From: Haladaptatus sp. R4
GTDB taxonomy: Archaea > Halobacteriota > Halobacteria > Halobacteriales > Haladaptataceae
Direction: 5' to 3'
NCBI RefSeq assembly: GCF_001625445.1
Contig: NZ_LWHG01000030.1
Coordinates: 1-64,000, forward strand
DNA: 64,000 bases
The notes beneath the pieces are model-generated. The model did not search any database and was not told the DNA's origin. It saw only the letters and a list, made by a program, of their open reading frames with translations. Of this stretch, positions 42,709-51,543 are shown one piece after another (position 1 is the stretch's first letter; each line of letters starts with the position of its first letter). The translations under genes and the position numbers were made by a program.

Positions 42709-43881
42709 ATGGGCAACACGGAACAAATGGAGGAGTTGACGACTCTGATCGGAGAGTTAGTCCGTATCGAAACGGAGAATCCACCTGGTAACGAGAAAGC
42801 GTGTGCGGAGTTTATCGCCACTTGGTTCGAAGAACGAGATATCGAAGCGGAGATCATCGACGAACCATATCCCGACCGACCCCAAGTTGGCGTCAAAGTT
42901 GGGAGTGGCGAACCAACGCTCGTGTTGAACGGGCACATCGACGTCGTCCCGGCAGGGGACCGGGACCAATGGACGCACGATCCGTATGCCGGCGAAGAAG
43001 TCGACGGGCGTCTCTACGGTCGTGGGAGCGTCGATATGAAGACCGGTGTTGCGATAGGGATGTTGACGATAGCTCACTTTGCGGATGATATCGAATCCGG
43101 TAGGCTTCCAGGATCGCTCGTTTTTCATGCAGCAATCGGTGAGGAGACGGCCGAACCGGGGACGAAAACCCTCCTCGAAAACGGCTATGACGGGGATTAT
43201 GGTGTCGTACTTGAGCCGACTCGGTTGCACACTGCGACGAGTGAGAAGGGTCTGGCGTGGTACGAGATCTCCGTTACGGGCGACCCATCACATGCGAGCC
43301 GACCCGATCAGGGCACGAACGCGATTCAGTATGCAAAACCAATGCTGGACGCACTCGATGAGTATGACTCCACAGTCAGGGAACGTACCGATCCCTTGGT
43401 CGGGCAAGCCTATTCGACGGTGACGATGTTCGAAGCAGGTACGAAAGAGAACGTCGTCCCTGAAGAGGCAAAGATCACCATCGATCGGCGTTTCCTCCCG
43501 GATGAATCCATCGAACAAATCGACTCGGAGATCGATGAGCTAGTGGAAAGCGTCCAAGAGGAACACGGTGTTACCATCTCGTGGAACCGGACGCGAACGT
43601 ACGAATCAGCTGCCATAGACGAAGACAGCGTACTTGCGGATATTTTCCGAAAGCACTCCGCACGGGTCGCGGACGTATCTCCGGAACCGTGGGGGGTGAG
43701 CGCATCGACCGACGTTCGTAACTTTATCAATGATGCCGATACTGAAGCGATCACTTGGGGTCCCGGTGATTTGGCACAGGCTCACACGTACGACGAGCAC
43801 GTCGACCTTTCCGCTGCTATGGATGGGTTGGATGCTCTTCTCGGCGCAACCGAAGAGATGCTTACAGCGGTATCGGAATAA
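42709..43881 (+). CDS. M20 family deacylase (ArgE/DapE/acetylornithine deacetylase-like)
   Basis: A 390-residue protein from ATG 42709. Ligand blocks are LVLNGHIDVVPAGDRDQWTH, YGRGSVDMKTGVAIGMLTIA, HAAIGEETAEPGTKTLLENG with catalytic Glu-Glu, VVLEPTRLHTATSEKGLAWY, and the lid SHASRPDQGTNAIQYAKPML. The late TYDEHVDLSA carries the last His. It removes an N-acyl or N-carbamoyl group. The half-motif GAACAATGC sits at 42685, just before the start. It is a second M20 enzyme of the island, distinct in sequence from 38915-40171. Confidence 0.88.
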   Translation: MGNTEQMEELTTLIGELVRIETENPPGNEKACAEFIATWFEERDIEAEIIDEPYPDRPQVGVKVGSGEPTLVLNGHIDVVPAGDRDQWTHDPYAGEEVDGRLYGRGSVDMKTGVAIGMLTIAHFADDIESGRLPGSLVFHAAIGEETAEPGTKTLLENGYDGDYGVVLEPTRLHTATSEKGLAWYEISVTGDPSHASRPDQGTNAIQYAKPMLDALDEYDSTVRERTDPLVGQAYSTVTMFEAGTKENVVPEEAKITIDRRFLPDESIEQIDSEIDELVESVQEEHGVTISWNRTRTYESAAIDEDSVLADIFRKHSARVADVSPEPWGVSASTDVRNFINDADTEAITWGPGDLAQAHTYDEHVDLSAAMDGLDALLGATEEMLTAVSE

Positions 43882-43995
43882 CGGTCCAGCGTAGCGTGTA
43901 GCGATTATCACGAGTGGTCGGCGTCGGGGAGGAAGGGATATTATACTTCAATTGGCCCCGATTGGAGGATAAAATACGATGATCAAATAATTTCC

Positions 43996-44007
43996 TACAA
44001 TATTGTA
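43996..44007. promoter_or_regulatory. palindrome upstream of the SSS symporter operon
   Basis: TACAATATTGTA is a perfect 12-bp palindrome containing the AATATTGT core of the island's motif, 58-69 bp before the small-subunit ATG. Confidence 0.5.
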
Positions 44008-44064
44008 CAATGACAACCGATAGATTTACATTCGAAAATTGTATTCTATGTGGTAGGGTCAAAC

Positions 44065-44247
44065 ATGACACTATATGGCATGCCAACAGCGATGTTCCTG
44101 GTGTTCGTTGCGACGATTTTAGCCGGGAGCCTTGGTGCAATCCACTACACGATAGTTCACATTCTGTTAGGAAGACCGATTGACGAGAACATTCGAAAAA
44201 CGACGACGGAACCACGTGCGACAGACGGGGGCCGCAACGATGGCTGA
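44065..44247 (+). CDS. small membrane subunit of the sodium/solute symporter
   Basis: A 60-residue protein from ATG 44065 with one or two helices (TAMFLVFVATILAGSLGAIH, YTIVHILLG) and a polar tail. Its stop (44245-44247) overlaps the ATG of the SSS transporter (44240) by eight bases, so they are translationally coupled. Many archaeal and bacterial SSS transporters have such a small accessory protein. Its role is probably stability or assembly. Confidence 0.65.
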   Translation: MTLYGMPTAMFLVFVATILAGSLGAIHYTIVHILLGRPIDENIRKTTTEPRATDGGRNDG

Positions 44248-45688
44248 CGTCAATCCGTACTATCTCGGCGCGTTCGTGGTGTATCTGCTTATCGTTCTTG
44301 CCATCGGTATCTGGGGATATCGGAAAACGACAGATGTCATGGATTTCTGGGTGATGGGGCAGAGCATGGGACCGACCCTGGCAACCTGGTCGCTCGTTGC
44401 CAACTTCGTGAGCGCAGTCAGCGTGATCGGATTTATCGGAGCCGTCTACGGCGGCGGCTATTCCCTCATGACCGGTACCATTTTGGGATTGATGCTCGGT
44501 GTCAGCGGTCTCTACTTCGTCGTCGGTCGCGTTCGACAGTTGAATCACCTGACGTTGCCCGACATCATCGCGGATCTGACCGGGCGACAAGCGGCCCGAC
44601 CGATTGCAGGAGCGGTGTTGCTCGCGAACGGTTGGCTGTACCTTATCATGCAACTCGTCGGTGCCAGCCTCCTCGTTACGACGATTACCGGTGTTCCGTA
44701 CGAGTACATGGTGTGGGTCATCGGCGTCGTGTTCATCACGTACACCGTCCTCGGCGGGTTGGTGAGCGTGGCGTGGACGGACCTCCTTCAAGGTACGATC
44801 ATGGTCGCAGCCGTTCTGTTCGCACTCGGGTACATGGTGCTCGACTTGGGTGGATTCACTGCCATCAATACCGAGTTTGCCGCGATGAGTTCAGCAAACG
44901 TTGCGCCTCTCGGAAACGGTGCCTACACGGTAATCGGAGTCATCGCATCCGTCGTCGCGTTTTTCGGCACGATATTCACGGAACAGAACATGATCGTGCG
45001 TATCGCCGCGACGAAGGACGTCCGAACAGCGAAAATCCATCTCGCAGCTTCCGGTGTCATTCTTTCGGTGTTCTACACTGCGCTCGTGGTCCTCGGCGGT
45101 GCGACGACCGTCGCACTGGGGAACGCCGGATTGTCGATCAACACTGTGGATAACGCGTTCCCGACGTTGATAACCGATTACGTGCCGACCTCGGTCGGTG
45201 TCGTCATCATTCTCGCCGTTATGAGTGCGATCCTTTCGACGACGGATACACGACTTCATTCGACGGGCATCACTACGGCGCGTGACATCTACAGCTACTT
45301 CCGACCGAACGCATCGGACGAATCACAGCTTCGGGTTTCACGAATTGCAACCGTCGTCTTCGGAATAACTGCGACGGCGGCGGCCGTCAATCCACCGGAC
45401 ACGATTATCGGTCTTTACAACCTTCGTGCGATCCTGCTGACGAGTGCTTTCCTCATCCCGGTTTATACAGCACTCTACCTCTCGGATGTCAACGGATGGG
45501 CTGTACTCGCCTCCATCGTCGTTGGGACGGTCTTGGGCCTTGCCGCAAACTTCTACGGTGGAGGTATCGGCATCCCCGCGACGTTCATCGGTGTCGGGTC
45601 GGCCGCGTTGGTGTTGTTGGTCGGGTATTATGCCCTTCCGGATCAGGGAAATGGCCCACGACAGGAGTACGCCGCTTCGGATGATTAA
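44240..45688 (+). CDS. sodium:solute symporter (SSS family)
   Basis: A 482-residue protein from ATG 44240 (MADVNPYYLGAFVVYLLIVL) with about 13 transmembrane helices. SSS/LeuT-fold features are FWVMGQSMGPTLATWSLVAN, FVSAVSVIGFIGAVYGGGYS, the TM5-6 region VWVIGVVFITYTVLGGLVSV, AWTDLLQGTIMVAAVLF, FFGTIFTEQNMIVRIAATKD, and the Na+-site-like VIILAVMSAILSTTDTRLHS. It imports an organic solute with Na+. By context this is an acylated amino acid, hydantoin or pantothenate-like compound. It is followed 18 bp later by the C45 gene. Confidence 0.88.
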   Translation: MADVNPYYLGAFVVYLLIVLAIGIWGYRKTTDVMDFWVMGQSMGPTLATWSLVANFVSAVSVIGFIGAVYGGGYSLMTGTILGLMLGVSGLYFVVGRVRQLNHLTLPDIIADLTGRQAARPIAGAVLLANGWLYLIMQLVGASLLVTTITGVPYEYMVWVIGVVFITYTVLGGLVSVAWTDLLQGTIMVAAVLFALGYMVLDLGGFTAINTEFAAMSSANVAPLGNGAYTVIGVIASVVAFFGTIFTEQNMIVRIAATKDVRTAKIHLAASGVILSVFYTALVVLGGATTVALGNAGLSINTVDNAFPTLITDYVPTSVGVVIILAVMSAILSTTDTRLHSTGITTARDIYSYFRPNASDESQLRVSRIATVVFGITATAAAVNPPDTIIGLYNLRAILLTSAFLIPVYTALYLSDVNGWAVLASIVVGTVLGLAANFYGGGIGIPATFIGVGSAALVLLVGYYALPDQGNGPRQEYAASDD

Positions 45689-45706
45689 TGCCATACGAAA
45701 ATATCG

Positions 45707-46792
45707 ATGACATCACTACCACATCTCGTTCTAACCGGATCACCGTACGAACGCGGCCTCACACACGGGGAACGCTTCGCGGAAGAGATCCGTATGAACG
45801 TCGAAACGTACCTGACACGGTTTGCACAACACGGTGCCAAGGAAGAAGTCGTTCGACGCCAAGCGACCGAGTACGTCCCCCTCGTGGAGGAGTGGAACCC
45901 CGACTATGCCTCGGAATTGCGTGGTATCGCCGACGGAAGTGGCGTCCCAATCGAGGAGGTAATGCTTCTCAACGTCCGATACGAGATACTCTATGCGTCT
46001 TATTCCGATCAAACGGCCGGAACGGACGGATGCACCAGTTTCGGTCTCCTTCCGACGGCGACAGCCGACGGGAAAACGTATGTTGGACAGAATTGGGACT
46101 GGGCAGTACCCATCGCAGATACGCTCTTGGTAACCGAGACTCATCAGCGCGATGGAAGCGACCACATCGCGATCACGGAGGCAGGTATCGTCGGCGGAAA
46201 GATGGGCGTCAACGAACACGGTATCGGCCTCGTGATTAATGGCCTCGTTTCCCCGGACGATGGTGAACACCCGTTTCGGAAACCCTTCCACCTTCGCTGT
46301 CGCGAAATACTCGATGCGACACGCTTCGATAGCACACTCGAATCGATTATCGCCACACCGCATGCTTGTTCAGCCAATTACGTCGTCGGTCATGGTGATG
46401 GAGAGGTGATAGACATCGAAACGTCGCCCAACCGGACCGACCATGTCTATCCACGGGATGGAATCGTCACACACGCCAATCACTTCATGACGTCCGGTTT
46501 CGAGAGCCGAATGGAACGACAGCTCCCTGACTCGCTCTATCGAGCAAATCGACTTCGTCGACTGTTCGAACACCAACGTGGAGCGATAGACACTGAAATA
46601 ATGAAATCCGCTCTTTGTGACCACTTCGGTCGTCCCGCGAGTATCTGTCGACACGAAGATCCGGATGCTCCCGTGGAAGAGCGCAGTCGGACAGACACGA
46701 GCGTAATTCTCGATCTCGACGACCGCACTCTGCATGCCACCTATGGACCTCCGTGTGACGAAGACTATCGGACCTACCGACTTGGAGAATAG
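45707..46792 (+). CDS. C45 family autoproteolytic acyltransferase/hydrolase
   Basis: A 361-residue Ntn-hydrolase of the isopenicillin-N acyltransferase (C45) family. The self-processing nucleophile is Cys109 in GTDGCTSFGLLP, preceded by the ~108-residue alpha segment that carries SPYERGLTHGERFAEEIRMN. The beta segment has VGQNWDWAVPIADTLLVTET, GGKMGVNEHGIGLVINGLVS, and HANHFMTSGFESRMER. Such enzymes hydrolyse or transfer amide-linked acyl groups from amino acids. It follows the SSS symporter in the same operon, so the transported compound is probably its substrate (inference). Confidence 0.87.
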   Translation: MTSLPHLVLTGSPYERGLTHGERFAEEIRMNVETYLTRFAQHGAKEEVVRRQATEYVPLVEEWNPDYASELRGIADGSGVPIEEVMLLNVRYEILYASYSDQTAGTDGCTSFGLLPTATADGKTYVGQNWDWAVPIADTLLVTETHQRDGSDHIAITEAGIVGGKMGVNEHGIGLVINGLVSPDDGEHPFRKPFHLRCREILDATRFDSTLESIIATPHACSANYVVGHGDGEVIDIETSPNRTDHVYPRDGIVTHANHFMTSGFESRMERQLPDSLYRANRLRRLFEHQRGAIDTEIMKSALCDHFGRPASICRHEDPDAPVEERSRTDTSVILDLDDRTLHATYGPPCDEDYRTYRLGE

Positions 46793-46928
46793 TGGAACGC
46801 AGTAGAAAGTGATTTTCTAGACCGCTGGAGGGATGAAACCCGTCGGAACGATACCGAGTCACTTCCTGACTGACCGCACTCGGCTACGGGGCCACTTGCT
46901 CTTGCCTTCCCCCTCTCCCCGATTTTTC

Positions 46929-46939
46929 GAACATTGTTC
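46929..46939. promoter_or_regulatory. Lrp-type operator candidate, upstream of aminotransferase
   Basis: GAACATTGTTC, 39-49 bp before the ATG at 46978. Confidence 0.55.
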
Positions 46940-46977
46940 AAACGAGCGTTTATTATTTTGGAGAAAAATCGTTCACT

Positions 46978-48291
46978 ATGTCACAGCAGGATTCAGGAAC
47001 GGAGCCGGTCTCGATTCACCATTGGTACGATCCGGAGTCTAGGCCCCTCAGTATCACTGACGGTGAAGATGCGACAGTATGGGACGAGGATGGAAACGAA
47101 TACCTCGACTTCTGCTCGCAGTTGTACTGCACCAACCTCGGCCACAGTAACGCGGCAGTGATCGAAGCAATGGAAGAACAGGCAGGAAAGATACCGTACG
47201 TTTCCTCGGCAAAACGGTCACCGACCCGCGACCGACTCGCAGAAAAGCTCGCACGCGTCACACCCGAATCACTGTCCCACACGTTTTTCTCGGTTTCCGG
47301 AAGCGAAGCCAACGAAATCGCGGTACAGTTCGCGCGTGAGTATCAGGACGCACCAACGGTACTCACCCGTTGGCGGTCCTATCACGGTGGAACGTACGGT
47401 GCAGGAGCGCTAACAGGCGATCCCGAAACACGGGCAACGATAGAACGGCACGCTGCTACTTCAGGCACAGCAAAGTTTCTCCCACCCATTCCAAAGGCCT
47501 TCGACACCAGTGATCCTCAAGAACTGGCACAGCGTGCCGGAGAGCACCTCGAATTCGTGATTCGAAATGAAGGGCCTGACTCGGTTGCCGCCATCCTCAC
47601 CGAACCGATCGCCGGAACGAGCGGTGCTTTCACCGCGCCCCCGGGTTATTTTGACCACGTTCGTGACCTCTGTGATGAGTACGACATCCTCCTCATCGCC
47701 GACGAAGTCATCACAGGATTCGGTCGCTGTGGTGACTGGTTTGGCGTTCAGACCGAAGACATCGAACCGGATATGCTGACGTTTGCAAAAGGCGTTACGA
47801 GCGCATATGCACCTCTCGCGGGCGTCTCGGTAACGCCGGAGATTGCGTCGTTCGTTCGGACGAACGGTTTCGATATTGGACAGACGTTTGGGGGACATCC
47901 GATGGCGTGTGCCGCTGGCTGTGCCGCAATCGATGAGTATGCAGACGGCATAATCGATGGTGTTACTGATCTGGAAGAGGGGCTCGCGTCTCGAATTCGA
48001 CAGTTGGAATCGAAACACGATGTCGTCCGTGATGTTCGTGGACGAGGAGGGCTGTGGGCTGTCGAGTTCGCCGACCCGGAGACCGAGACTTCCTTCCACG
48101 ATCCACGTGTCGACGACGGGCAAAACCCCGTCTCGGCGGTCCTCCACGAATGTCGCGACCGAGGTATCCTGCTGGGAGGTGGTCGCCCTGGGTTCCAGAT
48201 CATCATCTCTCCACCGCTGATCGCAACGAAGTCCGAGATCGACCGGGCGATGGATGCACTCGATGACTCTATCACGGCAGTCTTCGATTGA
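46978..48291 (+). CDS. class III (omega-amino acid) aminotransferase
   Basis: A 437-residue PLP enzyme of the fold-type I class III group. Blocks include YLDFCSQLYCTNLGHSNAAV, FFSVSGSEANEIAVQFAREY, RWRSYHGGTYGAGALTGDPE, AILTEPIAGTSGAFTAPPGY, LLIADEVITGFGRCGDWFGV, and the Schiff-base Lys in MLTFAKGVTSAYAPLAGVSV. These fit beta-alanine/beta-aminoisobutyrate or taurine:pyruvate transaminases. With the adjacent methylmalonate-semialdehyde dehydrogenase it would yield (methyl)malonate semialdehyde from pyrimidine-derived beta-amino acids. Confidence 0.9.
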   Translation: MSQQDSGTEPVSIHHWYDPESRPLSITDGEDATVWDEDGNEYLDFCSQLYCTNLGHSNAAVIEAMEEQAGKIPYVSSAKRSPTRDRLAEKLARVTPESLSHTFFSVSGSEANEIAVQFAREYQDAPTVLTRWRSYHGGTYGAGALTGDPETRATIERHAATSGTAKFLPPIPKAFDTSDPQELAQRAGEHLEFVIRNEGPDSVAAILTEPIAGTSGAFTAPPGYFDHVRDLCDEYDILLIADEVITGFGRCGDWFGVQTEDIEPDMLTFAKGVTSAYAPLAGVSVTPEIASFVRTNGFDIGQTFGGHPMACAAGCAAIDEYADGIIDGVTDLEEGLASRIRQLESKHDVVRDVRGRGGLWAVEFADPETETSFHDPRVDDGQNPVSAVLHECRDRGILLGGGRPGFQIIISPPLIATKSEIDRAMDALDDSITAVFD

Positions 48292-48373
48292 GAGTCCATC
48301 ACCCACGTTGGAGTTGATGGAGAACAGAGTTGGTGGAAAACGGAGTTGATAGAAAACGGCAGAAAAGGCGTTG

Positions 48374-49846
48374 TCAGGCGTCAGGCCATCGCTCGATGTA
48401 GACCACTTTATCGGTGTAGAAATGAATCATGTCTTCACCTTGTGCGTGGAGATCACCAAAGAAGGAATCCTTCCAACCACCGAAGTGGAAGAATGCCATC
48501 GGAGCGGCCGTTCCTGTATTCACACCGAGGTTGCCAGCGTCGACCGTATGGCGGAATTTTCGGGCATCGCTTCCCCGGTCGGTAAAGAGACTGGCGGCGT
48601 TACCGAACCGACTTCGATTCACGATGCCGAGGGCATCTTCGAAATCGTCAGCGCGGATCAACGCGAGGACCGGTCCGAAAATCTCCTCACAGGCGATACT
48701 CATCTCCGGATCGACATCGCCGAAGATCGTCGGTCGAAGGAAATTCCCAGTATCGGGTGTTTCGAGTTCGCGGCCATCTAGGAGGAGATCTGCACCGTCC
48801 TCGATACCTTCTCCAATGTAGTCTTCGACCCGGTCTTGCTGATCCGGCGTGATGAGCGGCCCCATTTCGGAATCGTCAGTCAACCCATCGGCAACGGTCA
48901 TGTTCTCGGCGCGTTCGACCACCCGATCGGCAAATTCGTCGTAAACATCGTCGACGACGACTGCAACGGGGTTCGCGAGACATCGTTGTCCGGTGTTCGC
49001 GAAGGCGGATCCGATCGTTTGCTCGGCGGCGAAATCGAGATCGGCGGATTCGGCGACAACGATGTGGTTTTTCGCTCCTCCTTGCGCTTGAACCCGTTTA
49101 CCGTTGGCTGCAGCCGTTTCGTACACGTACTTGGCCACTGGAGTACTTCCGACGAAGGATACCCCCGCGATATCGTCGTGTTCCAACAATGTATTGACCG
49201 TCTCCTTGCTCCCATTCACGAGTTGTAAAATCCCGTCAGGGAATCCAGCGTTTTTCACGAGCTCGAACAGATATTGTGCGGTAAGCGGATCGCGTTCGCT
49301 CGGTTTGAGGATAAATGCGTTACCAGTGGCAACCGCGTAGGGAAGGAACCAGAGGGGAATCATTCCCGGGAAGTTGTACGGCGTGATTGCGGTGAACACG
49401 CCGAGTGGTTTCCGGACGGCGGTTTCATCGATCTCCGGGGCAGCGTTCGGGAGGTGGCCCGCTTGCATGAGCGATGGAATACCACAGGCGACTTCGACGT
49501 TTTCGATGCCTCTGCGGAGCTCTCCTTTCGCTTCTTGAAACGTTTTTCCGTGTTCTCTGACCAGCAGTTCCGCGATTTCGTCTTGATGATCTTCGAGTAA
49601 TTGCTTCAATCGAAACAGTGGTTGGATACGTTCTTCAACCGGAACCTCTCGCCACTCCAAGAACGCTTCATAGCCAGCCTGCACTGCCTCGTCGACGTCG
49701 GAAGTAGTACTGAAGTTCGTGTGTGCTATCGTCTCTTCCGTCGCAGGATTTACGATATCTTGGCCGTCGGAACCGCTCGGGGCTCGCCATTCCCCATCGA
49801 TGTAATTCTGTACGGAATCGATGTCGATCGGAGTTTCCATCGTCAT
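48374..49846 (-). CDS. mmsA: CoA-acylating methylmalonate-semialdehyde dehydrogenase
   Basis: A 490-residue ALDH-superfamily protein of the MMSDH subgroup. VQNYIDGEWRAPSGSDGQDI is the typical opening; then AITPYNFPGMIPLWFLPYAV, VAKYVYETAAANGKRVQAQG, the GGAKNHIVV loop that replaces ELGGK, and the catalytic Cys in FANTGQRCLANPVAV. The end FFHFGGWKDSFFGDLHAQGE, followed by DMIHFYTDKVVYIERW, is diagnostic of MMSDH. It converts methylmalonate or malonate semialdehyde with NAD+ and CoA to propionyl- or acetyl-CoA and CO2. It is divergent from the second aminotransferase and shares the motif at 49918. Confidence 0.93.
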   Translation of the reverse strand: MTMETPIDIDSVQNYIDGEWRAPSGSDGQDIVNPATEETIAHTNFSTTSDVDEAVQAGYEAFLEWREVPVEERIQPLFRLKQLLEDHQDEIAELLVREHGKTFQEAKGELRRGIENVEVACGIPSLMQAGHLPNAAPEIDETAVRKPLGVFTAITPYNFPGMIPLWFLPYAVATGNAFILKPSERDPLTAQYLFELVKNAGFPDGILQLVNGSKETVNTLLEHDDIAGVSFVGSTPVAKYVYETAAANGKRVQAQGGAKNHIVVAESADLDFAAEQTIGSAFANTGQRCLANPVAVVVDDVYDEFADRVVERAENMTVADGLTDDSEMGPLITPDQQDRVEDYIGEGIEDGADLLLDGRELETPDTGNFLRPTIFGDVDPEMSIACEEIFGPVLALIRADDFEDALGIVNRSRFGNAASLFTDRGSDARKFRHTVDAGNLGVNTGTAAPMAFFHFGGWKDSFFGDLHAQGEDMIHFYTDKVVYIERWPDA

Positions 49847-49917
49847 GAGTCATGTGCGCATTTGTCTCCCCGCCTCATAACACTTTCTCACCAAATCCAA
49901 CTCGAAGATAAATATGC

Positions 49918-49928
49918 GAATATTGTTC
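49918..49928. promoter_or_regulatory. Lrp-type operator candidate between mmsA and aminotransferase
   Basis: GAATATTGTTC, the consensus form, 72-82 bp before mmsA. The mini-palindrome GAATATTC follows at 49934-49941. Confidence 0.55.
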
Positions 49929-50018
49929 TGAATGAATATTCACTAGCGGACAATATCCTACAACACTGGATAATCACCAAAGATTAATCAACTCGTGCGG
50001 AGTAGAGAGGATAGAACG

Positions 50019-51371
50019 ATGTCTGGTCAAGAAAGTGAGTCCGATACCACTCTCAACGAGATAGAACGGACTGACAAAGAGTACGTCTTCGGTACGTGGT
50101 CGTTTCAAAGTGAAGTGAGCCCAACACAGATAATAGACACCGACGGCGTCACCTTCACCGATGCGAACGGGAACGAATACATCGACTTTTCGGGACAGCT
50201 CATGTGCTCGAATCTCGGTCATTCCGCCGAGCGAGTTACGGAGGCCGTCTCCAAACAGATCAATGAAACGGCATACGTCGCCCCGGGCTTCACCACGGAA
50301 GCGCGTGCAAATCTCGGAAAGAAGTTAGCGGAGGTTACACCTGGTGACCTTTCGAAGACGTTCTTCTCGACGAGCGGGACGGAAGCGGTCGAGGCTGCGA
50401 TCAAAATTGCGAGATTTTCCACTGGAAAGCAAAAGATCATCTCTCGATACCGTTCCTATCACGGAGCAACCTATGGATCCATTAGCGTAACAGGGGACCC
50501 TCGTCGGCTTGCAGCAGAACCCGGCATCCCGGGGACGATCAAAGCCCCCGACCCGTACGCCTACGGGTCGACATTGGATCCGATGCAGAGTCTCGAATAC
50601 ATAGAGGAAATGCTGAAGTTGGAAGGAGATACTGTCGCAGCGGTACTCGTCGAACCGATCGTCGGTTCGAACGGGATTCTCGTGCCACCCGATGAGTACC
50701 TCCCCCGACTCAAGGAGATCGCACACCAACACGGCGCTCTCTTGATTTGTGATGAGGTGATGTCCGGATTTGGACGAACCGGCGAGTGGTTTGGTTGTGA
50801 CGTGTTCGACGTCGAACCCGACATTATGACGATGGCAAAAGGATTGACCGGAGCGTATCAACCACTCGGTGCCACCATCGTTAACAGTGAAATTGCCGAC
50901 CACTTCGAAGACGATATGTTTTGCCACGGGCACACCTACTCCGGTCACCCAGCGGCGGTCGCCGCAGGGCTCGCGGCCGTCGAAACGTACCAATCGGAAA
51001 ACCTCATCGATCAGGCACGGGAAACCGGAGAATATCTGGGCGCTCGTCTCGATGACCTCGCAAACAGTCACCCCAGTGTTGGTGACACACGGGGCGTTGG
51101 ACTCTTCCGTGGAATCGAATTGACGAAGAGTTCGAACAAACGGGTCCCGTTCGGGACTCGGGACGACAAAGTCAGTAAGGGGAGTACAGTCGTAGACGAG
51201 GTGGCGGCCAAAGCCTACGAAAACGGCGTCTACGTTGCGAACATGATCAACACCCTCATTATCGCACCGCCGCTCACGATCACGGACGCCGAGATCGATG
51301 ATGCGGTCGCTGCACTCGATGTTGCCCTCGAAGTATCAGACGAGGCGATGGAGGATGGAATCATGGACTGA
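50019..51371 (+). CDS. class III (omega-amino acid) aminotransferase
   Basis: A 450-residue PLP enzyme from ATG 50019 (MSGQESESDTT); the earlier frame start is non-coding-like. Blocks are IDFSGQLMCSNLGHSAERVT, TFFSTSGTEAVEAAIKIARF, SRYRSYHGATYGSISVTGDP, ILVPPDEYLPRLKEIAHQHG, LLICDEVMSGFGRTGEWFGC, and the PLP lysine in IMTMAKGLTGAYQPLGATIV. It is close in organisation to the aminotransferase at 46978 and probably arose by duplication. The two may split beta-alanine and beta-aminoisobutyrate, or serve different amines. Confidence 0.9.
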   Translation: MSGQESESDTTLNEIERTDKEYVFGTWSFQSEVSPTQIIDTDGVTFTDANGNEYIDFSGQLMCSNLGHSAERVTEAVSKQINETAYVAPGFTTEARANLGKKLAEVTPGDLSKTFFSTSGTEAVEAAIKIARFSTGKQKIISRYRSYHGATYGSISVTGDPRRLAAEPGIPGTIKAPDPYAYGSTLDPMQSLEYIEEMLKLEGDTVAAVLVEPIVGSNGILVPPDEYLPRLKEIAHQHGALLICDEVMSGFGRTGEWFGCDVFDVEPDIMTMAKGLTGAYQPLGATIVNSEIADHFEDDMFCHGHTYSGHPAAVAAGLAAVETYQSENLIDQARETGEYLGARLDDLANSHPSVGDTRGVGLFRGIELTKSSNKRVPFGTRDDKVSKGSTVVDEVAAKAYENGVYVANMINTLIIAPPLTITDAEIDDAVAALDVALEVSDEAMEDGIMD

Positions 51372-51489
51372 TCTCATCCGCATTGACGACACCACAATCG
51401 CATTATTTGATTTGTGGACTCGAGTGCCTCTAATTGGTACTTGTTCAATTTTCCTCCGTAATTAGTTCATAATAAGAAAGAATATAGTA

Positions 51490-51500
51490 TAATATTGTTT
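51490..51500. promoter_or_regulatory. Lrp-type operator candidate, upstream of hydantoinase
   Basis: TAATATTGTTT matches nine of 11 positions of GAATATTGTTC and ends 44 bp before the ATG. Confidence 0.4.
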
Positions 51501-51543
51501 CATTGAGCACAATACTTTTCACCATTGAGAGTTATTTCCTACC

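Noticed and set aside
43862-44791. 309-codon minus-strand frame
   Set aside because: Lies opposite the 5' part of the SSS symporter operon; His/Arg-rich shadow composition.
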